Notes: generated by a model not told the origin, from the letters alone. Counted from the stretch's first letter, positions 53,569 through 63,194 are shown. The stretch: 64,000 nucleotides of DNA from Ruminococcus flavefaciens 007c (GCF_000571935.1 NZ_ATAX01000008.1:124001-188000), one strand, 5' to 3'. Translations and numbers: made by a program.

Positions 53569-54822
53569 TTATCTGAAATCATCCTTTATGTATTGACCTG
53601 TAAGAACATAATGCTCGTTTCCGTCCTCGTCATATTCGTATATATCGCAGTCATTGCCGACACCGTGATAAAATTCCCGCTCTTTCAGACGAAGCTTGCC
53701 CTTATCCCATATAAAGATATAGCAGTTGTGGTCCTCGTCAAGTGAATACCTATCATAATACTGGATAGTCTGTGTCTCAGGATTAGCGCTGATCTGACAG
53801 CCAAAGGCATTGAGCTCCTGCCACTCCGTATACCTGTCTTTTTCGTCGTCATAGCGGTAATAGACGTATTCATCACTGCCCCCTGCAAGCACAGAATCCG
53901 TCTGTATCCGCAGGTCATTACAGCCGTCAAAGTCATAGTCTTCTTCGATCAGGAGAATCTCGGCACCGTCACTGTAGTTTGTGTTGCTATACGGAAGATA
54001 TCTGACTTTTCCGTTCTGCTTTATCCTGTCATAGAGCTGTGGCAGCCCCGTCACATCAATGGACTGTATAAGCTCCCGTCCCTTCATATAGTCCACGGAG
54101 CTGTCAGTGGTGCAGAGGTACAGCACATCGGTCTCTGTCCTGAAGCAGGCACCTGTTCTGGGATTGATATGCCTTCTCTCGGTAATGATCCTGCGGCCTT
54201 TTTCGTCGAACTCGCAGACGTCCGCCAGCCTTTCCGCGTCGTCGCCGTAGCCTTTTGTGTATTCATCAATGCGGCTCACAGGCACAAGCACATCGTCCTG
54301 CCACCTGTATACAGTCTCACAGCTGCCGTAACCGACATTCCGCTTCATGGTGAGAGTTCGGGACGAGCTGTCCGTATCCATTAGCACTGCCTTTCCGTCT
54401 GCAAGGGCCATTGCGTCAGACCGTGTGAACTCCATGGTATCGGGCACGCAGAGCCAGTAAGCTCCCGTAAATACATCATCATATATAAACAGGTCGTCAT
54501 AGCTGTCAAAGTTGAAATCCCTGATAACAACGTCCTCTGCCCCCGACAGCTGTACATCAGCCTCGATCACGCTGACGGCACTTCCTCCGCAGAGCACCGT
54601 GACTCTGCTGCCCCGAACTCCTGCAGTAAAGTGAACTGTCTCGTCCTTTTTCCGCTTCGGTGAAGCTATAGTGACTATGGGTTTTGCGGTATCCGTCTCA
54701 GTTGCAGTCTCCCCGGCGGCAGTTGTCTCCGCAGCGGAGGATACTGAGATCTTTGCGCCTTCCGAGCAGCCTGAGAGCAGTGCAGCGCTGATAATTGGTA
54801 TGATGAAATGCTTAATATTCAT
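53569..54822 (-). CDS. Lipoprotein with FG-GAP-like segments, paralogue 2
   Basis: The 417-residue lipoprotein has the lipobox ALLSGC. A Thr/Ala/Glu-rich linker precedes a domain like that of its neighbour, with NFDSYDDLFIYDDV, then KGYGDDAER, then DYDFDGCNDLRIQ, and the C-terminal YEYDEDGNEHYVL. The match with the gene at 52347 is clear in the order of motifs (a VPVS segment, an RRxxxLxxxTG segment, and DYMKG or EHMSG), so they are paralogues. The start at 54822 follows aaggaaaagacgca. Function is unknown. Confidence 0.82.
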   Translation of the reverse strand: MNIKHFIIPIISAALLSGCSEGAKISVSSAAETTAAGETATETDTAKPIVTIASPKRKKDETVHFTAGVRGSRVTVLCGGSAVSVIEADVQLSGAEDVVIRDFNFDSYDDLFIYDDVFTGAYWLCVPDTMEFTRSDAMALADGKAVLMDTDSSSRTLTMKRNVGYGSCETVYRWQDDVLVPVSRIDEYTKGYGDDAERLADVCEFDEKGRRIITERRHINPRTGACFRTETDVLYLCTTDSSVDYMKGRELIQSIDVTGLPQLYDRIKQNGKVRYLPYSNTNYSDGAEILLIEEDYDFDGCNDLRIQTDSVLAGGSDEYVYYRYDDEKDRYTEWQELNAFGCQISANPETQTIQYYDRYSLDEDHNCYIFIWDKGKLRLKEREFYHGVGNDCDIYEYDEDGNEHYVLTGQYIKDDFR

Positions 54823-54917
54823 ATTGCGTCTTTTCCTTCCCTGCTGTGACAAGGGGCTGTACCGTTTCCGGCACAGCCCCAGATATATCTGCTCATACAG
54901 AATCAGCCGTCTTAATT

Positions 54918-55904
54918 TTATTCAGCCTGAGGCTGTTCAGTCTCGCCGCCTATAAGATTGCCCTGACTGTCTCTTGTTTCCCTTGAGATCTCGGCACCGC
55001 CCTCATCATACGTAATAGTCTCGATGAGGATCCTCTCCTCGCTGTCCTTGTACTGATGAACGTGCTCTCTGAGTACAAGTGCCTTATATTCGTTCCACTT
55101 GTAGGTCTTCTTCTCGTACTCTATCCTGTCCTCATTCTTGTGGCAGATAACTATCTCATTTCTTGAAAGATCTTCTGTCTCTGCAAGGATAGGAAGATTA
55201 TTGAAGGTAAGATTATTGAGCTCGTTCCACTGGCTGAATGTGCCGTTGTCGGGATCATAGCGGTAATACTTGCCCGTCTTGTTCAGATCGTCCTGATCCT
55301 CAACAATGAAGAGGTCGGTATAGCCGTCAAAATCGAAATCGCCCCTTACGACGAAATCGTTTATGGTCTTTGTCTGATCTGCTTCCAAAGCAGCCTTTAT
55401 TTTTGAAGTATCAACACTCAGCACCTGATAAGAACGTGTCTTGCCGTCGGTGTAAGGACGTGAAACCTCTATCTTATTGGGCGCACTGCTGTCAAATCCG
55501 AATGACACTGAATTGAAGTCCTTGGGATCGTATGTCGGCGACTGTGTTGAAGGCTGTGCTGTTGTTGTTGTAGTCCTGGGAGCTGTGGGAACTGCTCTTG
55601 TAGTTCCGTGAACTCCGCCGCTGCCTCCGTGGGAAGCTCTTGTAGCGGGCTGTATTGAATTCTTTTTTGTAGTTGTGGCAGTTGTTCCCGATACCTTCTC
55701 GCCTGCGTGCTTTGTAGTAGTAGTGCGTCCCTTGGTGGTATCCTCTTCAGTATTAGCTTCAGTTTCGGAGGTAGTAACTTCACGGGTGGTCCCCTCAACA
55801 GTACCCGAAACGATGCTTATACGGCTTCCGCCGTTTGAATCGCTTACCTTTCCGCAGCCTGAAAGAAGTGCCAGAAGAATAACGGGAAAAATACACTTTT
55901 TCAT
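54918..55904 (-). CDS. Lipoprotein with FG-GAP-like segment, paralogue 3
   Basis: The 328-residue lipoprotein has the lipobox LALLSGC (Cys 17). A Thr-rich linker of about 100 residues is unusually long for the group. The C-terminal domain has FDFDGYTDLFIVEDQ and YYRYDPDNGTFSQWNELN. It shares the closing EYDEGG/TYDEGGAEI-type segment with the two other lipoproteins. It is first in the row on the minus strand. The start follows gaggtgacaat. A GC hairpin at 54854-54880 in the gap to the next gene could be an attenuating or processing site. Function is unknown. Confidence 0.82.
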   Translation of the reverse strand: MKKCIFPVILLALLSGCGKVSDSNGGSRISIVSGTVEGTTREVTTSETEANTEEDTTKGRTTTTKHAGEKVSGTTATTTKKNSIQPATRASHGGSGGVHGTTRAVPTAPRTTTTTAQPSTQSPTYDPKDFNSVSFGFDSSAPNKIEVSRPYTDGKTRSYQVLSVDTSKIKAALEADQTKTINDFVVRGDFDFDGYTDLFIVEDQDDLNKTGKYYRYDPDNGTFSQWNELNNLTFNNLPILAETEDLSRNEIVICHKNEDRIEYEKKTYKWNEYKALVLREHVHQYKDSEERILIETITYDEGGAEISRETRDSQGNLIGGETEQPQAE

Positions 55905-56006
55905 ATTGTCACCTCATAAAACCTTTCTTTTTCTCTTTAAAGAAGCTTTCCGCACGCCGCCCCCTGCGGCAATGCGTAAAGGGACGAAAGTACGCCCCTG
56001 TGCATA

Positions 56007-58769
56007 TTACTTATTAGCCATATCCTTTGCCTTGCAGCACTTCTTGTACTTTTTGCCGCTTCCGCACGGGCAGGGGTCGTTATCGCCTATCTTCTTTGAA
56101 CGAACAGGTTCGTCGGAGAAGCTTCCGTCTCCTGCTCCTGCATTGGGAGCATCAGGCTGAGCAACCTGCTCACGCTCAGGAGCTTCGTTTGTCTGGAGCT
56201 TTACTGTCAGCAGCATACGGATAGTATCCTCACGTATGGACTCGACCATAGCATCGAACATCTCAAATCCTTCGTAACGGTACTCGATAACAGGGTTCTT
56301 CTGACCGTACGAACGGAGGCCGATACCCTTTTTGAGCTCCTCCATATCATCGATATGTGACATCCACTTGGTATCAACGACCTTGAGGAGGATAACACGC
56401 TCGAGCTCACGCATAACCTCTGAGCCGTATTCTGCTTCCTTGGCCTCGTAGATCTCTCCTGCCTTGGTGCTGAGAGTATTGACGATGTCCTCCTTGGAAA
56501 CGTCCTCGTAATCGTCGTCCTCGAACACAAGATCCTCGGGACCGATGAGCCAGCCCATGAAGTGCTCTCTGAGGCCGACCATATTCCAGTCGTCCTTGAC
56601 CTCGTTGTCAACAAGGTAGGTATCTACTGTGGAAGTGATAAGGTCTTCCATCATCTTGAGTATGCTCTCGTGGAGATCCTCTCCGTCGAGAACCTGAGAT
56701 CTCTGCTTATAGATGATCTCACGCTGGGTATTCATAACGTCGTCGTAGTTGAGGACGTTCTTTCTTATGCTGAAGTTCTGTCCCTCGACCTTCTTCTGTG
56801 AGGACTCGATGATCCTTGTGAGCATCTTGCTCTCGATAGGAGTACTCTCGTCAACATTGAGGGTCTTCATAAGGTTCTCGAGGCGGTCGCCTGCGAATAT
56901 ACGCATGAGGTTATCCTCTACCGAGAGGAAGAAGCAGCTCTCGCCCTCGTCGCCCTGACGGCCCGAACGTCCGCGGAGCTGGTTATCGATACGGCGTGAT
57001 TCATGACGCTCTGTACCGAGGATATAAAGTCCGCCTGCTTCCTTTACTGCAACGGCCTTTTCCTTGACCTCTGTATTGTACTTATCGTAAAGCTCGCGGT
57101 AGAGCTTTCTTGCTGCCAGTATCTCCTCATCTTCGGTATCAGCGAAGCCGATAGCCTCTGTGATGATCTCCTCGGGGATCTCGCGTTTTCTCAGCTCGGC
57201 TCTTGCAAGGAACTCTGCGTTACCGCCCAGCATGATATCGGTACCACGTCCTGCCATGTTGGTAGCGATGGTAACGGCGCCATACTTACCTGCCTGAGCA
57301 ACGATCTCAGCTTCCTTAGCGTGCTGCTTTGCATTGAGGACCTCATGCTTGATGCCCTTTCTCTTGAGCATGGCGGAGAGAAGCTCAGACTTCTCGATTG
57401 ATACTGTACCTACCAGGATAGGCTGTCCCTTCTGGTGGCACTCAATGATCTTCTCTATGATAGCGGCATACTTGCCCTTTTCTGTGGTGTATACCTGATC
57501 GTTGTGATCTATACGGATAACGGGTTTGTTTGTAGGAACGGCAATAACGTCTAGCTTGTAGATCTCCTTGAACTCGTCCTCTTCGGTCATAGCAGTACCT
57601 GTCATACCGGAGAGCTTTGTGTAAAGTCGGAAGAAGTTCTGGAAAGTGATGGTGGCAAGGGTCTTTGACTCGCTCTTGATCTTAACTCCTTCCTTAGCCT
57701 CGATAGCCTGATGGAGACCGTCGTTGAAACGGCGTCCCATCATAAGACGTCCGGTGAACTCATCAACGATAATGATCTCGCCGTCCTTGACAACGTAGTC
57801 GATATCATTCTTCATAACACCGTTAGCCTTGATAGCCTGGTTGATATGGTGAAGGAGAGTCATATTCTCGGAATCCATAAGGTTCTCGACTCTGAATGCC
57901 TGCTCTGCCTTCTTAACACCGCGCTGGGTGATAGTAGCTGTTTTAGCCTTTTCGTCTATGATATAGTCCGCATTCTCATTGAGAGCGTCCTGATCCTGCT
58001 TGTCGTCCATTTCAACGACAGTGGTAGGTGTAAGAGTCTTTGCAAAGCGGTCAACTATAGCGTAGAGGTCTGTTGACTTGTCTCCGCGTCCCGAAATGAT
58101 AAGAGGAGTACGTGCCTCATCAATAAGGATCGAGTCAACCTCATCGACGATAGCGAAGTTGGGAGCACGCTGAACGCGCTCTTCCTTATGTGTTACCATG
58201 TTATCACGGAGGTAATCGAAGCCCAGTTCGTTGTTGGTAGCGTAAGTAACATCGCAGTTATAAGCTGCGCGGCGCTGGTCGTTGTTGAGGCCGTGGAGGA
58301 TACATCCTACTGTAAGTCCCAGCCAGCGGAGCACCTTGCCCATTTCCTCAGCCTGTGTCTTTGCGAGGTAGTCGTTAACGGTAACAACGTGAACACCCAG
58401 ACCTGAAAGAGCGTTGAGGTATGAAGCTACGCAGGCAACGAGAGTTTTACCTTCACCGGTCTTCATCTCGGCGATACGTCCCTGATGAAGAACGATAGCA
58501 CCGATTATCTGTACGGGATAAGGCTTTTTCTCGAGTACACGCCAGGCTGCCTCTCTTACGGTGGCAAGAGCCTCGGGGAGGATATCGTCCAGTGTCTCAC
58601 CATCCTCAAGTCTCTCCTTGAACTCGGCAGTTTTTGCCTTCAGCTCTGCGTCTGAAAGCTCCTGATATTCTTCGTCCAGCTCCAGTACTTTATTTTTAAT
58701 AGGCTCTATACGCTTGAGCTCTCGGTTAGAGTAAGCGTTGGCGCCGAAAATGTTTTTGAATAAACCCAT
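56007..58769 (-). CDS. secA: Preprotein translocase ATPase SecA
   Basis: The motor of the Sec export pathway; it binds SecYEG and drives secretion of proteins such as the dockerin enzymes and lipoproteins here. The 920-residue protein has Walker [28 protein letters not shown], the DEAD-type motor 2 segments ([31 protein letters not shown]), and a C-terminal zinc SEC-C motif, [14 protein letters not shown] minus-strand TATAAT box is at 58807-58802 with a weak -35. Lipoprotein genes lie downstream on the same strand. Confidence 0.98.
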   Translation of the reverse strand: MGLFKNIFGANAYSNRELKRIEPIKNKVLELDEEYQELSDAELKAKTAEFKERLEDGETLDDILPEALATVREAAWRVLEKKPYPVQIIGAIVLHQGRIAEMKTGEGKTLVACVASYLNALSGLGVHVVTVNDYLAKTQAEEMGKVLRWLGLTVGCILHGLNNDQRRAAYNCDVTYATNNELGFDYLRDNMVTHKEERVQRAPNFAIVDEVDSILIDEARTPLIISGRGDKSTDLYAIVDRFAKTLTPTTVVEMDDKQDQDALNENADYIIDEKAKTATITQRGVKKAEQAFRVENLMDSENMTLLHHINQAIKANGVMKNDIDYVVKDGEIIIVDEFTGRLMMGRRFNDGLHQAIEAKEGVKIKSESKTLATITFQNFFRLYTKLSGMTGTAMTEEDEFKEIYKLDVIAVPTNKPVIRIDHNDQVYTTEKGKYAAIIEKIIECHQKGQPILVGTVSIEKSELLSAMLKRKGIKHEVLNAKQHAKEAEIVAQAGKYGAVTIATNMAGRGTDIMLGGNAEFLARAELRKREIPEEIITEAIGFADTEDEEILAARKLYRELYDKYNTEVKEKAVAVKEAGGLYILGTERHESRRIDNQLRGRSGRQGDEGESCFFLSVEDNLMRIFAGDRLENLMKTLNVDESTPIESKMLTRIIESSQKKVEGQNFSIRKNVLNYDDVMNTQREIIYKQRSQVLDGEDLHESILKMMEDLITSTVDTYLVDNEVKDDWNMVGLREHFMGWLIGPEDLVFEDDDYEDVSKEDIVNTLSTKAGEIYEAKEAEYGSEVMRELERVILLKVVDTKWMSHIDDMEELKKGIGLRSYGQKNPVIEYRYEGFEMFDAMVESIREDTIRMLLTVKLQTNEAPEREQVAQPDAPNAGAGDGSFSDEPVRSKKIGDNDPCPCGSGKKYKKCCKAKDMANK

Positions 58770-58885
58770 TATAGTTTTCCGCCTTTACATTATTTTACAT
58801 TATTATAGTGTAAGTCTGATACGATGTATAAATACACATAATATATTGTACATCAATCCTCATGGTTTGTCAATACCTGTAACAA

Positions 58886-58912
58886 GAAATAGCGGACCAA
58901 GTCCGCTATTTC
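58886..58912. terminator. Terminator of the PstS-like operon
   Basis: GAAATAGCGGAC pairs with GTCCGCTATTTC, a 12 bp stem with a 3-base loop. T-rich DNA follows in the minus direction. It ends the unit that stops at 58971. Confidence 0.7.
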
Positions 58913-58970
58913 GTGAATTATGTCATTTTTTCAGTGTTTTTGATAATTTAATAATGAAATTTGAGCATAT

Positions 58971-59924
58971 TCAGCTCACAGGCACATAACCTGCCTTTTC
59001 CACCACAGACTGTCCCTCGTCGGAGAGTATCCAGTCTATAAGTGCAGGAATCTGTTCATTCTCATTGTCCTTGCGGTAGACCGCATAGAAGGTGCTTGCC
59101 AGAGGATAGGTACCGTCAGCGATATGCTCCTTGTCGGGGTAAACCCCGTCCAGAGCCAGTTTTTTCGCTCCGCCGTTGCCGACCATATTATCGACATAAT
59201 ACCTGAAGGAATAGCCGATCGATCTGCCGAAACCTCCCAGATAATTATACTTCTGCTCACGTCCGCCCATGAATCTGTCCATGGTTGTCTGGCTTCCGCT
59301 GCCCTTGTTACGTGAGAGTGCCTCTATGGGAAGGTGTTCGCCTCCCACCTCTGACCACATCTTTATATCCCCCGCGAATATATCCCTTACCTGCTCGGAT
59401 GTAAGACCGTCTACAGGATTTCCGCTGTTGACTATGAATACGAAGGCTTCTCTGCCAATGGGCACCATTTCCAATTCGGCGCCCTTTTCCTCGGCATAGG
59501 CCAGCTGTTCGTCGTTTGGCCCGGCGCAGAATATGATATCCGCGTCGCCGTCAGCAACAGCCTTGTAAGCTCCGCGTGTATTTGTGTAATGCAGAGCGCT
59601 GTCGGCGGTGAACTCGCCGTTTTCAAAGCGGACGCTGTCCGCGGGGTATACGGAATTGACTATGCCCGAAAAAATCGGATAAAGAGCCGCAGCTCCGTCC
59701 AGTACGGGCAGATCCTCCCTGAATTCGGTGTCCGTATCCACCTTTACTGCCTCTGAGTTCTCGTCAAATGGCATATACCTGTGAATCTCCACGGAGTACT
59801 TCTTCATCTCCTCGCTGGAGGTATCTATGCAGCGCTTTGTGAAAAGTCCGTAAACAGACAGATCAAAGGCCGCAAATGCTCCTATCAGGAGTGCTATCGC
59901 GCCTAATTTCTTAGCAGTACCCAT
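58971..59924 (-). CDS. PstS-like phosphate/anion-binding protein
   Basis: The 317-residue protein has an N-terminal membrane segment (about 8-25) and a PstS-type (PBP type II) domain. DGAAALYPIFSGIVNSVYP, the TNTRGAYKAVADGDADIIF region, SGNPVDGLTSEQVRDIFAG and SRNKGSGSQTTMDRFMG (the phosphate-loop signature) are family features. No pstC, pstA or pstB gene is nearby, which suggests a sensor or stand-alone role rather than an ABC transporter. The start at 59924 follows gggaggtgag, which is the end of the small gene upstream. It is last in a four-gene operon. Confidence 0.88.
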   Translation of the reverse strand: MGTAKKLGAIALLIGAFAAFDLSVYGLFTKRCIDTSSEEMKKYSVEIHRYMPFDENSEAVKVDTDTEFREDLPVLDGAAALYPIFSGIVNSVYPADSVRFENGEFTADSALHYTNTRGAYKAVADGDADIIFCAGPNDEQLAYAEEKGAELEMVPIGREAFVFIVNSGNPVDGLTSEQVRDIFAGDIKMWSEVGGEHLPIEALSRNKGSGSQTTMDRFMGGREQKYNYLGGFGRSIGYSFRYYVDNMVGNGGAKKLALDGVYPDKEHIADGTYPLASTFYAVYRKDNENEQIPALIDWILSDEGQSVVEKAGYVPVS

Positions 59925-59928
59925 GAAC

Positions 59929-60066
59929 TCACCTCCCGTTCGCCACATACGAGACAATGGAGCAGCTTTCACGGAGATGGGCCGTATAGCATACGAGCCC
60001 TATTGTAAAAATAATCCCTATAATCATGATGATCGCAATAATACGTCCGAAAGTTTTGTCACTCAT
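59929..60066 (-). CDS. 45-residue single-pass membrane peptide
   Basis: A short gene encodes 45 residues: MSDKTFGRIIAI at the start, a hydrophobic helix (about 8-26), and a C-terminal tail with two Cys (ending VSYVANGR). It has a good ribosome site (gaggtgacgta) that overlaps the end of the gene before it. Its own end supplies the ribosome site of the PstS-like gene 4 bases later. The tight packing on both sides supports real translation. Function is unknown. Confidence 0.72.
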   Translation of the reverse strand: MSDKTFGRIIAIIMIIGIIFTIGLVCYTAHLRESCSIVSYVANGR

Positions 60067-60076
60067 ATACGTCACC

Positions 60077-60307
60077 TCACATATGCGCAATGCCTATAGA
60101 AAGCATGGTGATAAGCCATATAACGGACGCTAAAAGAAGAGCCAGAAGCACGGAAAATATAATAAACATCCTCAGTCTTTTCTTGTGCTTCGGATCCTCA
60201 CGGGGCGTTTTCACGAATAACACCAGTGATACTATGAACATCACCAGTATCGTGACAGGTATCCCTATAAAAACCAATAATCCACATATCATATCCAAAT
60301 ATTCCAT
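60077..60307 (-). CDS. Small two-segment membrane protein
   Basis: The 76-residue protein has two hydrophobic helices (about 5-30 and 47-70) joined by a basic loop (KTPREDPKHKKRLR). The start MEYLDM at 60307 follows gaaagggcga; codons upstream to 60334 overlap the previous gene. It lies in the operon between a DUF3592-like protein and a 45-residue membrane peptide. Function is unknown. Confidence 0.75.
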   Translation of the reverse strand: MEYLDMICGLLVFIGIPVTILVMFIVSLVLFVKTPREDPKHKKRLRMFIIFSVLLALLLASVIWLITMLSIGIAHM

Positions 60308-60330
60308 AAAATCGCCCTTTCTGTCCCTGA

Positions 60331-60840
60331 TCACCCTGCCAGGAAGTACTTCAGTATGATCATCGAGCCGAACATTGCTGTAACAAATACAGTACCCTTT
60401 ACACAGAAAACCATGTCCTTATGTCTTTTAAACATTCTGTGCAGCTGACCGCGAAGCCTTTCGCTGCCCTCTGTGGAATAGAATTCCTTTGCAAGACAGA
60501 ATTCCCCCGGATCATCGGGTGATACAATTATTGCCACCTCCTCACCGGACATGATTATCTGATCGAGCTCTCTTTCCGATATGCCAAAGCTCCTGTCAAG
60601 AACGCCTCTCAGATCTTCGCCATCCACGGTGTACCTCAGAGAAAGCCCCGTTCCGCCGTCGGAATAATGCCAGCGCTCCGGACTTTTGCCTGTACATCTT
60701 CTGCCGTCATCTTTATATTTTTTCATCTTTACGGCAAGACTCGCCGTTGAAGCAGCACCGCGCGAGCTATTGGCAACTATTGCCACCCCTCCTGCCAGCG
60801 CGATAAGAAGTACAACCTGGATAAAAAATTCAAAAAGCAT
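60331..60840 (-). CDS. Membrane protein with DUF3592-like central domain
   Basis: The 169-residue protein has an N-terminal helix (about 5-22), a soluble part with YTVDGEDLRGVLDRSFG and IIVSPDDPGEFCL, and a C-terminal helix (about 148-166). The soluble part recalls the DUF3592-type fold found between two membrane segments in bacteria, with the typical YDPxDP-like turn here as SPDDPGE. It is the first gene of the PstS-like operon. The start MLFEFF at 60840 follows ggagatgac. Function is unknown. Confidence 0.7.
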   Translation of the reverse strand: MLFEFFIQVVLLIALAGGVAIVANSSRGAASTASLAVKMKKYKDDGRRCTGKSPERWHYSDGGTGLSLRYTVDGEDLRGVLDRSFGISERELDQIIMSGEEVAIIVSPDDPGEFCLAKEFYSTEGSERLRGQLHRMFKRHKDMVFCVKGTVFVTAMFGSMIILKYFLAG

Positions 60841-60874
60841 TTTGTCATCTCCAATCATGTTTTCTTTCGCCATC

Positions 60875-60903
60875 ATTATATCATCACACGATCTCTATAT
60901 CAA
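60875..60903 (-). promoter_or_regulatory. Promoter of the PstS-like operon
   Basis: On the minus strand TTGATA (60903-60898) and TATAAT (60880-60875) are spaced by 17 bases. Confidence 0.8.
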
Positions 60904-60904
60904 G

Positions 60905-60939
60905 ATGTCATTTGTCACTCGTCAAGTGACATTTGTCAC
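60905..60939. promoter_or_regulatory. Tandem TGACA/TGTCA operator between divergent promoters
   Basis: GTGACATTTGTCAC (60926-60939) is a 6-2-6 palindrome. A second, partial copy, ATGTCATTTGTCACT, is at 60905-60919. The pair lies just upstream of the -35 boxes of both divergent promoters, so one dimeric regulator could control both transcripts. Confidence 0.6.
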
Positions 60940-60942
60940 TTC

Positions 60943-60971
60943 TTGTAATCCGAGCGGAAATATGATATACT
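60943..60971 (+). promoter_or_regulatory. Promoter of the phosphopantetheinyl transferase gene
   Basis: TTGTAA (60943-60948) and TATACT (60966-60971) are spaced by 17 bases, close to the start codon. Confidence 0.6.
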
Positions 60972-60987
60972 TAAAGAGGTGATGAAA

Positions 60988-61527
60988 ATGCTTATGATCT
61001 CTTTGACGAAGCTCGAAAAAAAGGAGCTTCACAGACTCGCTCACGGTATACTCAGAGAATGCCTGAAGCTCAGATGCGTTAACTATGATGAAGATACTCC
61101 TCTTGCCAGAGGCAGGATGGGCAAGCCCTTCCTTGCGGAACGTCCCGATATTCATTTCAATCTCTCCCATTCAAATGGCATAGCCGCCTGTATAGTCTCG
61201 GAACATGAATGCGGCATAGACTGCGAAGAAGTAAGAGAATACCGTCCCGCTGTAGTGAAGAGAGCCTTCTCAGAGAGCGAGAGGATAATGATAGAGGAAG
61301 CTCCCCCGGAGGAGCGCGATCTGCTTTTCTTCCGACTGTGGACGCTGAAGGAGTCCTACATCAAGGCCATAGGCACAGGCATATCCTATCCCCTGAACAC
61401 ATTGGAATTCAGCTTTGAGGGAGACTGCATAATCTCCTCACAGACCGACTGCCGCTTCAGGCAGATCATAATAGACGGCGGGAAATACGCAGTGGCCATA
61501 TGTGAAAAAATGTCCTCCGTCACGTAA
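60988..61527 (+). CDS. 4'-phosphopantetheinyl transferase, Sfp-type
   Basis: The product moves the phosphopantetheine arm from CoA to a carrier-protein Ser. At 179 residues it is at the short end of the Sfp/AcpT class. It has FNLSHSNG (59-63 region), GIDCEEV with metal ligand D78, and WTLKESYIKA with K121 and E122. The target carrier protein may be a polyketide, peptide or fatty-acid carrier; no such gene is in the window. The start at 60988 is chosen because agagg lies 8 bases before it; the GTG at 60979 and ATG at 60982 are too close. It is divergent from the PstS-like operon. Confidence 0.93.
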   Translation: MLMISLTKLEKKELHRLAHGILRECLKLRCVNYDEDTPLARGRMGKPFLAERPDIHFNLSHSNGIAACIVSEHECGIDCEEVREYRPAVVKRAFSESERIMIEEAPPEERDLLFFRLWTLKESYIKAIGTGISYPLNTLEFSFEGDCIISSQTDCRFRQIIIDGGKYAVAICEKMSSVT

Positions 61528-61644
61528 GCAGCACATAATAAAGTACTTATGTGGAAAATGTAATTTTTACACTGCTTTCCCTATGCAAAATAAACAAAAT
61601 CCGGGACAAAATTCGGTCAAATCGGGAAAATTCATCGCTCCCCC

Positions 61645-61673
61645 TTGCTTTGCCGCCCATTTTAGGTTATAAT
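61645..61673 (+). promoter_or_regulatory. Promoter of ireB
   Basis: TTGCTT (61645-61650) and TATAAT (61668-61673) are spaced by 17 bases. Confidence 0.75.
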
Positions 61674-61729
61674 ATATTATACAAGCTTCTTCCACCAGAA
61701 GTATTCCACAACAGCGGGAGGCTGATATT

Positions 61730-61975
61730 ATGTTCGATAAAACAATGACGTTCTCTGTCAATGAGGACCGAGAAGCAGAGCTGAAAAAAAATCTCACGAT
61801 AATTTATGACGCTCTCACCGAAAAGGGATACAACCCCGTAAATCAGATCGTAGGCTACATCCTTTCCGAGGATCCTACATTCATAACAACGCATAACAAC
61901 GCAAGAAGCCTTATCCGTCACATAGACCGTGACGAGCTTTTGCAGGTGCTTGTAAGAAATTATCTCAATGCATAA
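61730..61975 (+). CDS. ireB: IreB-family regulatory protein (UPF0297)
   Basis: This 81-residue cytoplasmic protein is known in Enterococcus as a substrate of the Ser/Thr kinase IreK that tunes cephalosporin tolerance. The signature [41 protein letters not shown] and [20 protein letters not shown] is highly typical. The first Thr pair near the N-terminus (DKTMTF) is where the family is phosphorylated. In many Firmicutes it is followed by ruvX and a DUF1292 gene; here it is alone, with its own promoter and terminator. Confidence 0.96.
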   Translation: MFDKTMTFSVNEDREAELKKNLTIIYDALTEKGYNPVNQIVGYILSEDPTFITTHNNARSLIRHIDRDELLQVLVRNYLNA

Positions 61976-61980
61976 TAAGA

Positions 61981-62011
61981 AAGGACGGTCATTGACCGTC
62001 CTTGTTTTTTT
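61981..62011 (+). terminator. Terminator after ireB
   Basis: AAGGACGGTC pairs with GACCGTCCTT, followed by gTTTTTTT. Confidence 0.93.
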
Positions 62012-62030
62012 ATGTATGAAAGCTCACCAT

Positions 62031-62981
62031 TTAATAAGGCCTGAAGCAGATATTAAGGTCTACATCGCCCTCTATGCCCGGGATATGGCCTGTATTTGAA
62101 TACTGCCAGATCTTGAAATCATAATAATACGAAGGCTTATCCGCGTACTCAGCCAGCCAGAAGTCGTAATCCTTTATTCTGGGCAGGTCGAGCTTGTGCA
62201 TAGCCGTTCCCGTATTCTGGTAGACCATGGGTGTATATCCCGAATCCTTGACTCTCTCGCAGAAAGCCACGCAGCAGTCTGCCAGAGCTTCAACGCTGAC
62301 ATCATCGGTACGAGCGCTGTCGGTGTGAACTATCTCCCAGTCATATACCACAGGGTATGTAATATTGTAAGGAGCAAGCGCATCGATAACTGCGTCTGCC
62401 TCCTCCACGGCCTCATCGGCGTTGGTAGCCTGAGAATAGAAATAAGCACCTACCTTTATGCCTGCCTTCTGTGCTCCTTCTAAATTGCGCTGAAAAGCAG
62501 AATCATAGGTCACGATACCGTCGCCGTAGGTACGGTAGCCCACACGTATGAAGGCAAAATCTATATCTGCCTGCTTGACCTGTTCCCAGTCTATCTCACC
62601 CTGGAACTCGGATATGTCGATACCTGTCGTGGACACTACCTTGCCGTCTTCCTCATAGAAGGCGTAACCGTTGCGCATGATGAGCTTGCTGAGGTCTATA
62701 GTACTTGCAGGAACATCTCCGTACACGGGGACGAATATCTCTCCGTAGGTGCTGTCGTTCATAAGAAGCTTCTTGCCGTCCAGCTGATAGAAGGACTCTT
62801 CCTTTTCGATGACCGCTCTTCTGCGCACCTGAGGCTTGTCGGACTGTGCATTAGCGGGAACAGCGTCCTTTCTGCCCTTGATAAAAGCAACGAATACAAG
62901 TCCTATAATAAGGAAAAGTATTATTACCGCTTCAAGGATAGCGATACTTTTGAATTTTACACGTTTTCTGTTGTCTGCCAT
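62031..62981 (-). CDS. Membrane-anchored GH25 muramidase
   Basis: The 316-residue protein has an N-terminal anchor (about 12-34) and a spacer of about 80 residues. The GH25 (Chalaropsis-type lysozyme) domain (about 118-314) starts GIDISEFQGEIDW and has FAFIRVGYRTYG, GAYFYSQATN and VVYDWEIVHTD, where the Asp-Trp-Glu triad holds the acid. It should cleave the beta-1,4 bond of N-acetylmuramic acid in peptidoglycan outside the membrane. The start at 62981 follows ggagg. It is convergent with ireB. Confidence 0.95.
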   Translation of the reverse strand: MADNRKRVKFKSIAILEAVIILFLIIGLVFVAFIKGRKDAVPANAQSDKPQVRRRAVIEKEESFYQLDGKKLLMNDSTYGEIFVPVYGDVPASTIDLSKLIMRNGYAFYEEDGKVVSTTGIDISEFQGEIDWEQVKQADIDFAFIRVGYRTYGDGIVTYDSAFQRNLEGAQKAGIKVGAYFYSQATNADEAVEEADAVIDALAPYNITYPVVYDWEIVHTDSARTDDVSVEALADCCVAFCERVKDSGYTPMVYQNTGTAMHKLDLPRIKDYDFWLAEYADKPSYYYDFKIWQYSNTGHIPGIEGDVDLNICFRPY

Positions 62982-63122
62982 TGTTTCCTCCATTTTGGAT
63001 CTGTTTTTTATCTGTAAGTATATAATACCACACTATTCGCAGTTTGTAAATAATATTTTCCCGATATATAATAACACTTTTGTCACTTTACGGGGTTTCA
63101 CAGAATTTTCAGAAAAAACACC

Positions 63123-63151
63123 TTGATAATCACGGAATAATGTTGTAGAAT
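63123..63151 (+). promoter_or_regulatory. Promoter of the TSCPD protein gene
   Basis: TTGATA (63123-63128) and TAGAAT (63146-63151) are spaced by 17 bases. Confidence 0.65.
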
Positions 63152-63194
63152 TTAGATACATTCAAAAAACGTCTAAAACGGAGGATGCTTTAAT

